The notes beneath the pieces are model-generated. The model saw nothing but the letters and a program-made list of their open reading frames with translations, was not told the DNA's origin and did no database searches. Positions 62,016-64,000 of a DNA stretch of 64,000 nucleotides are shown here, piece after piece. Source of the stretch: Alisma plantago-aquatica (lineage: Eukaryota > Streptophyta > Magnoliopsida > Alismatales > Alismataceae); contig OY856409.1 in the NCBI GenBank assembly GCA_963693085.1, positions 1,621,783,211-1,621,847,210 of the forward strand, given 5' to 3'. The translations under genes were made by a program, and so were the position numbers. The number at the start of each line of letters is the position of its first letter. The stretch's first letter is position 1.

Positions 62016-62140
62016 ACAATACCCAAGATCTATTCACGATACCATGTCACCTATGCATGAAAAAAAGGCTCCATTCACTATCGCTAAGATCAAGGAGGTG
62101 GTAGGATTCGAAAAAGTTCACTAAGGGGTGAAAGAAGGGG

Positions 62141-62149
62141 TATATATAC
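62141..62149 (-). promoter_or_regulatory. Putative TATA box of LTR S
   Basis: Minus strand AGTATATATACCCC, about 890 bases from the LTR end, matching the U3 length of element A. Confidence 0.6.
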
Positions 62150-63045
62150 TTGTTGTTCATGAAGAAGTGTGAAAATGAGGTGTCATCAATTTGAGCTACT
62201 AGGTGCCACATGTCCATGCATGAATTAACATTTATCTTGACATTCAAAACTCTTGAGGAAAATCTAGGGATGAATTTTCATCCATTACTTATCCCTGTGA
62301 ATAAAATATATCAACAAAATTGCCACTTTATTCACAACCAGATACAACTTTTCTAAGGAAGTTGTAAACCGATACACTTCACCTCCTTGAGGTGCTTTGC
62401 ACATCATGGGATTTTCCAAGAGTCCAAAAAACAATATGAGACTCCTCCTTTGGCTCCTTGTCCGATAGGCACTCATATATAAGCTTTTCAACTTGATACA
62501 ACTCAAGTTAAGGTTTCATATTCAACCCTTTTCTTGGTTATTACATCACCAAGATTACCATCACTCATAATTCGATTCAACCATGGTGTATCCTTCTTTC
62601 TATCTCCTCTAAATGATACATAGAGGAAGAAGGAACATTCTAGAGGTGGTAATTTTCATATCAACCCCACATTTTGGGTAAATTATTATTTGTACCAAAA
62701 TTGGTGCATAAGGTACTAGCATTATTCAAACAAGTTCAAACTTGGAATTTAGGCTTTCCACAAGCCACCACTTAGCATCATTCTCTCTCTTATGATGCTA
62801 AAACACTTAAGGCATGTTCAACATGTGAGATTTTTCTATATCGCCCCTCATCTTGGGTAAATTGCACTTTGGTCCAAAACAAAGGAATATTGCTCAAACA
62901 TCATTCAATCAGGACCAAACTTGGAACATAAGTGTGTCACATGATAACAAAACACCTTAGAGGATTATATTGAATTTAAAAGAAACGTACTTAGACAAAA
63001 CAAATAGGGTTACCTCATAACCCAGGTCAGGGTCATTACAAAAAT

Positions 63046-64000
63046 CATCATGGCATGTAAAAGAAATTAAGGGAGATGATCCCTGTTTAACAAAGAAAAT
63101 GAAGAATATGATGATTTACTTGTTGATAAGTGGTTGAAAAACATAATAAAATAAGAGAACATGCACTAGTGGGATAAATAGTCATCAAGGAAGGAGTAAT
63201 GAGATATGTTAATCATGATGATTCCTATGCTAATGGTAAGGAACCCGAAATGAAAAGGTAAAATGATACATAAGAAGTTGTAACCTGCAAAATGAAAATA
63301 GAATTGGTTACCATTTTGCTAGTGACCCTTGAAAAATAGTACTATGGTATGAGAAGTGTGTTTTACTTTGTCTCTTTCCTTTCTAGGGAACAACTTTCAA
63401 GTGGATCATTGCCACTTGATATGTTTGGATTCATTGTAAACATGAGGGTGGATAGCTTATTATAGCATAAGGTTGTTTGGACTATGGCTCCAAGATCATA
63501 AAGTTTGTGATGGTTTTGCTTTTGAGCCTTCCAATAATTAGGAAGACTCCTCTTATATGTCTTGATATTTGTTATGTTGGTAAAAGTGGATGAGATAATG
63601 ATGTGAGTTCCTTATAGGACATGAGGTGGATACCAAGTAAATGAATCCTAGTATCCAAGATGTATCAATAATACAAGAAATATGTGAAGATTGGAGATGT
63701 TTTTTAAATGAACATTCCAAGTATTCCTCTCCCGTAGAGAGAGAGAGAGATTTGATGATGATCCTATAAATGTTATTTGGAAGGAAAAACAAAAGTGACT
63801 CTATAATGTTGTGTATGGTTCAATGATAGTTGGGTAAGACCACTATCAAGGATAGATGGTTGTTGATCAATAGAAATATGATACTGTGTTCCTTTAAGAT
63901 AAACCTATGATCAAATATCAATGCATAAGAGTTAGATCGGATGACATAATTCACATGACCAGGATGAGTTTAGAGTTATATCCTTTTGACTAACCAATGT
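63046..64000 (+). other. Element F interior after solo LTR S, no genes recognised
   Basis: AT-rich, continues the non-coding interior of F. A GA microsatellite lies at about 63736-63750. The longest frame (63553-63792 minus) is not similar to anything I know. Confidence 0.5.

Larger units (their letters stand above)
57870..63040 (-). repeat. Solo LTR S (5171 bp) with perfect target duplication
   Basis: Begins TGTAACGACC and ends GGTCATTACA, flanked by AAAAT on both sides (57865-57869 and 63041-63045). It has the same internal order as LTRs A and G: acceptor-like site at 58312-58313, TGCCCTGAGGAGATGAAG block at 58675, telo-box at 59817, repeat arrays, donor-like CCTAAG/GTGAGG at 61827-61828, TATA box at 62141-62149. 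No internal domain is attached, so it arose by recombination between two LTRs. Confidence 0.92.

Noticed and set aside
1..64000. Host genes, tRNAs, rRNAs, organelle DNA insertions
   Set aside because: I found no multi-exon host frame, tRNA clover-leaf, rRNA signature or chloroplast or mitochondrial gene; a homology search could still find short fragments.

Overview
This window is repeat DNA from a seed-plant nuclear genome, probably an angiosperm with many LTR retrotransposons. The evidence is a Tekay-type Ty3/gypsy chromovirus with a chromodomain, initiator-Met-tRNA primer sites, a Ty1/copia LTR and gag start, and a plant CACTA (En/Spm) element with a C48 (Ulp1-like) domain. I found no host gene, tRNA, rRNA, CRISPR array or prokaryotic signal. 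The species cannot be named from the sequence. Elements are lettered below.

Left part (1-27,653). Element A (1-13,619, minus strand) is a Tekay-type element. Its LTRs are about 4.6 kb (left one cut by the window edge), and its gag-pol frame keeps gag, protease, RT, RNase H, integrase and chromodomain but carries many stops, one frameshift and altered catalytic residues. A sits in the left LTR of element B (13,620-19,778, minus strand), a related element whose interior has no recognisable genes. Element C (19,786-27,653, plus strand) follows, with 2.3-kb LTRs and a non-coding interior.

Middle (27,654-36,297). About 1.6 kb of unassigned DNA leads to a probable LTR start (D, 29,264). A copia element E follows: 5' LTR 32,656-34,762, primer site, long leader and the first 38 gag codons.

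Right part (36,298-64,000) is a stack of insertions. Element F entered the copia gag. Element G (36,432-53,241, minus strand, about 5.2-kb LTRs, no coding) entered the 5' LTR of F, leaving AATTT/AATTC flanks. A CACTA element H (43,129-47,613, TTT flanks) entered the interior of G. A solo LTR S (57,870-63,040, AAAAT flanks) entered the interior of F.

A, F, G and S are related families with unusually long LTRs. In A, G and S I see the same order: TATA box, then a 5' splice donor-like GT, then 3-4 kb full of tandem repeats, then a T-tract plus AG resembling a 3' splice acceptor, then the LTR end, followed by the primer site in A and G. F shares the acceptor block, LTR end and primer site. This suggests an intron inside the LTR that would remove the repeat-rich part and keep the primer site. 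It is the most interesting hypothesis here and is untested.
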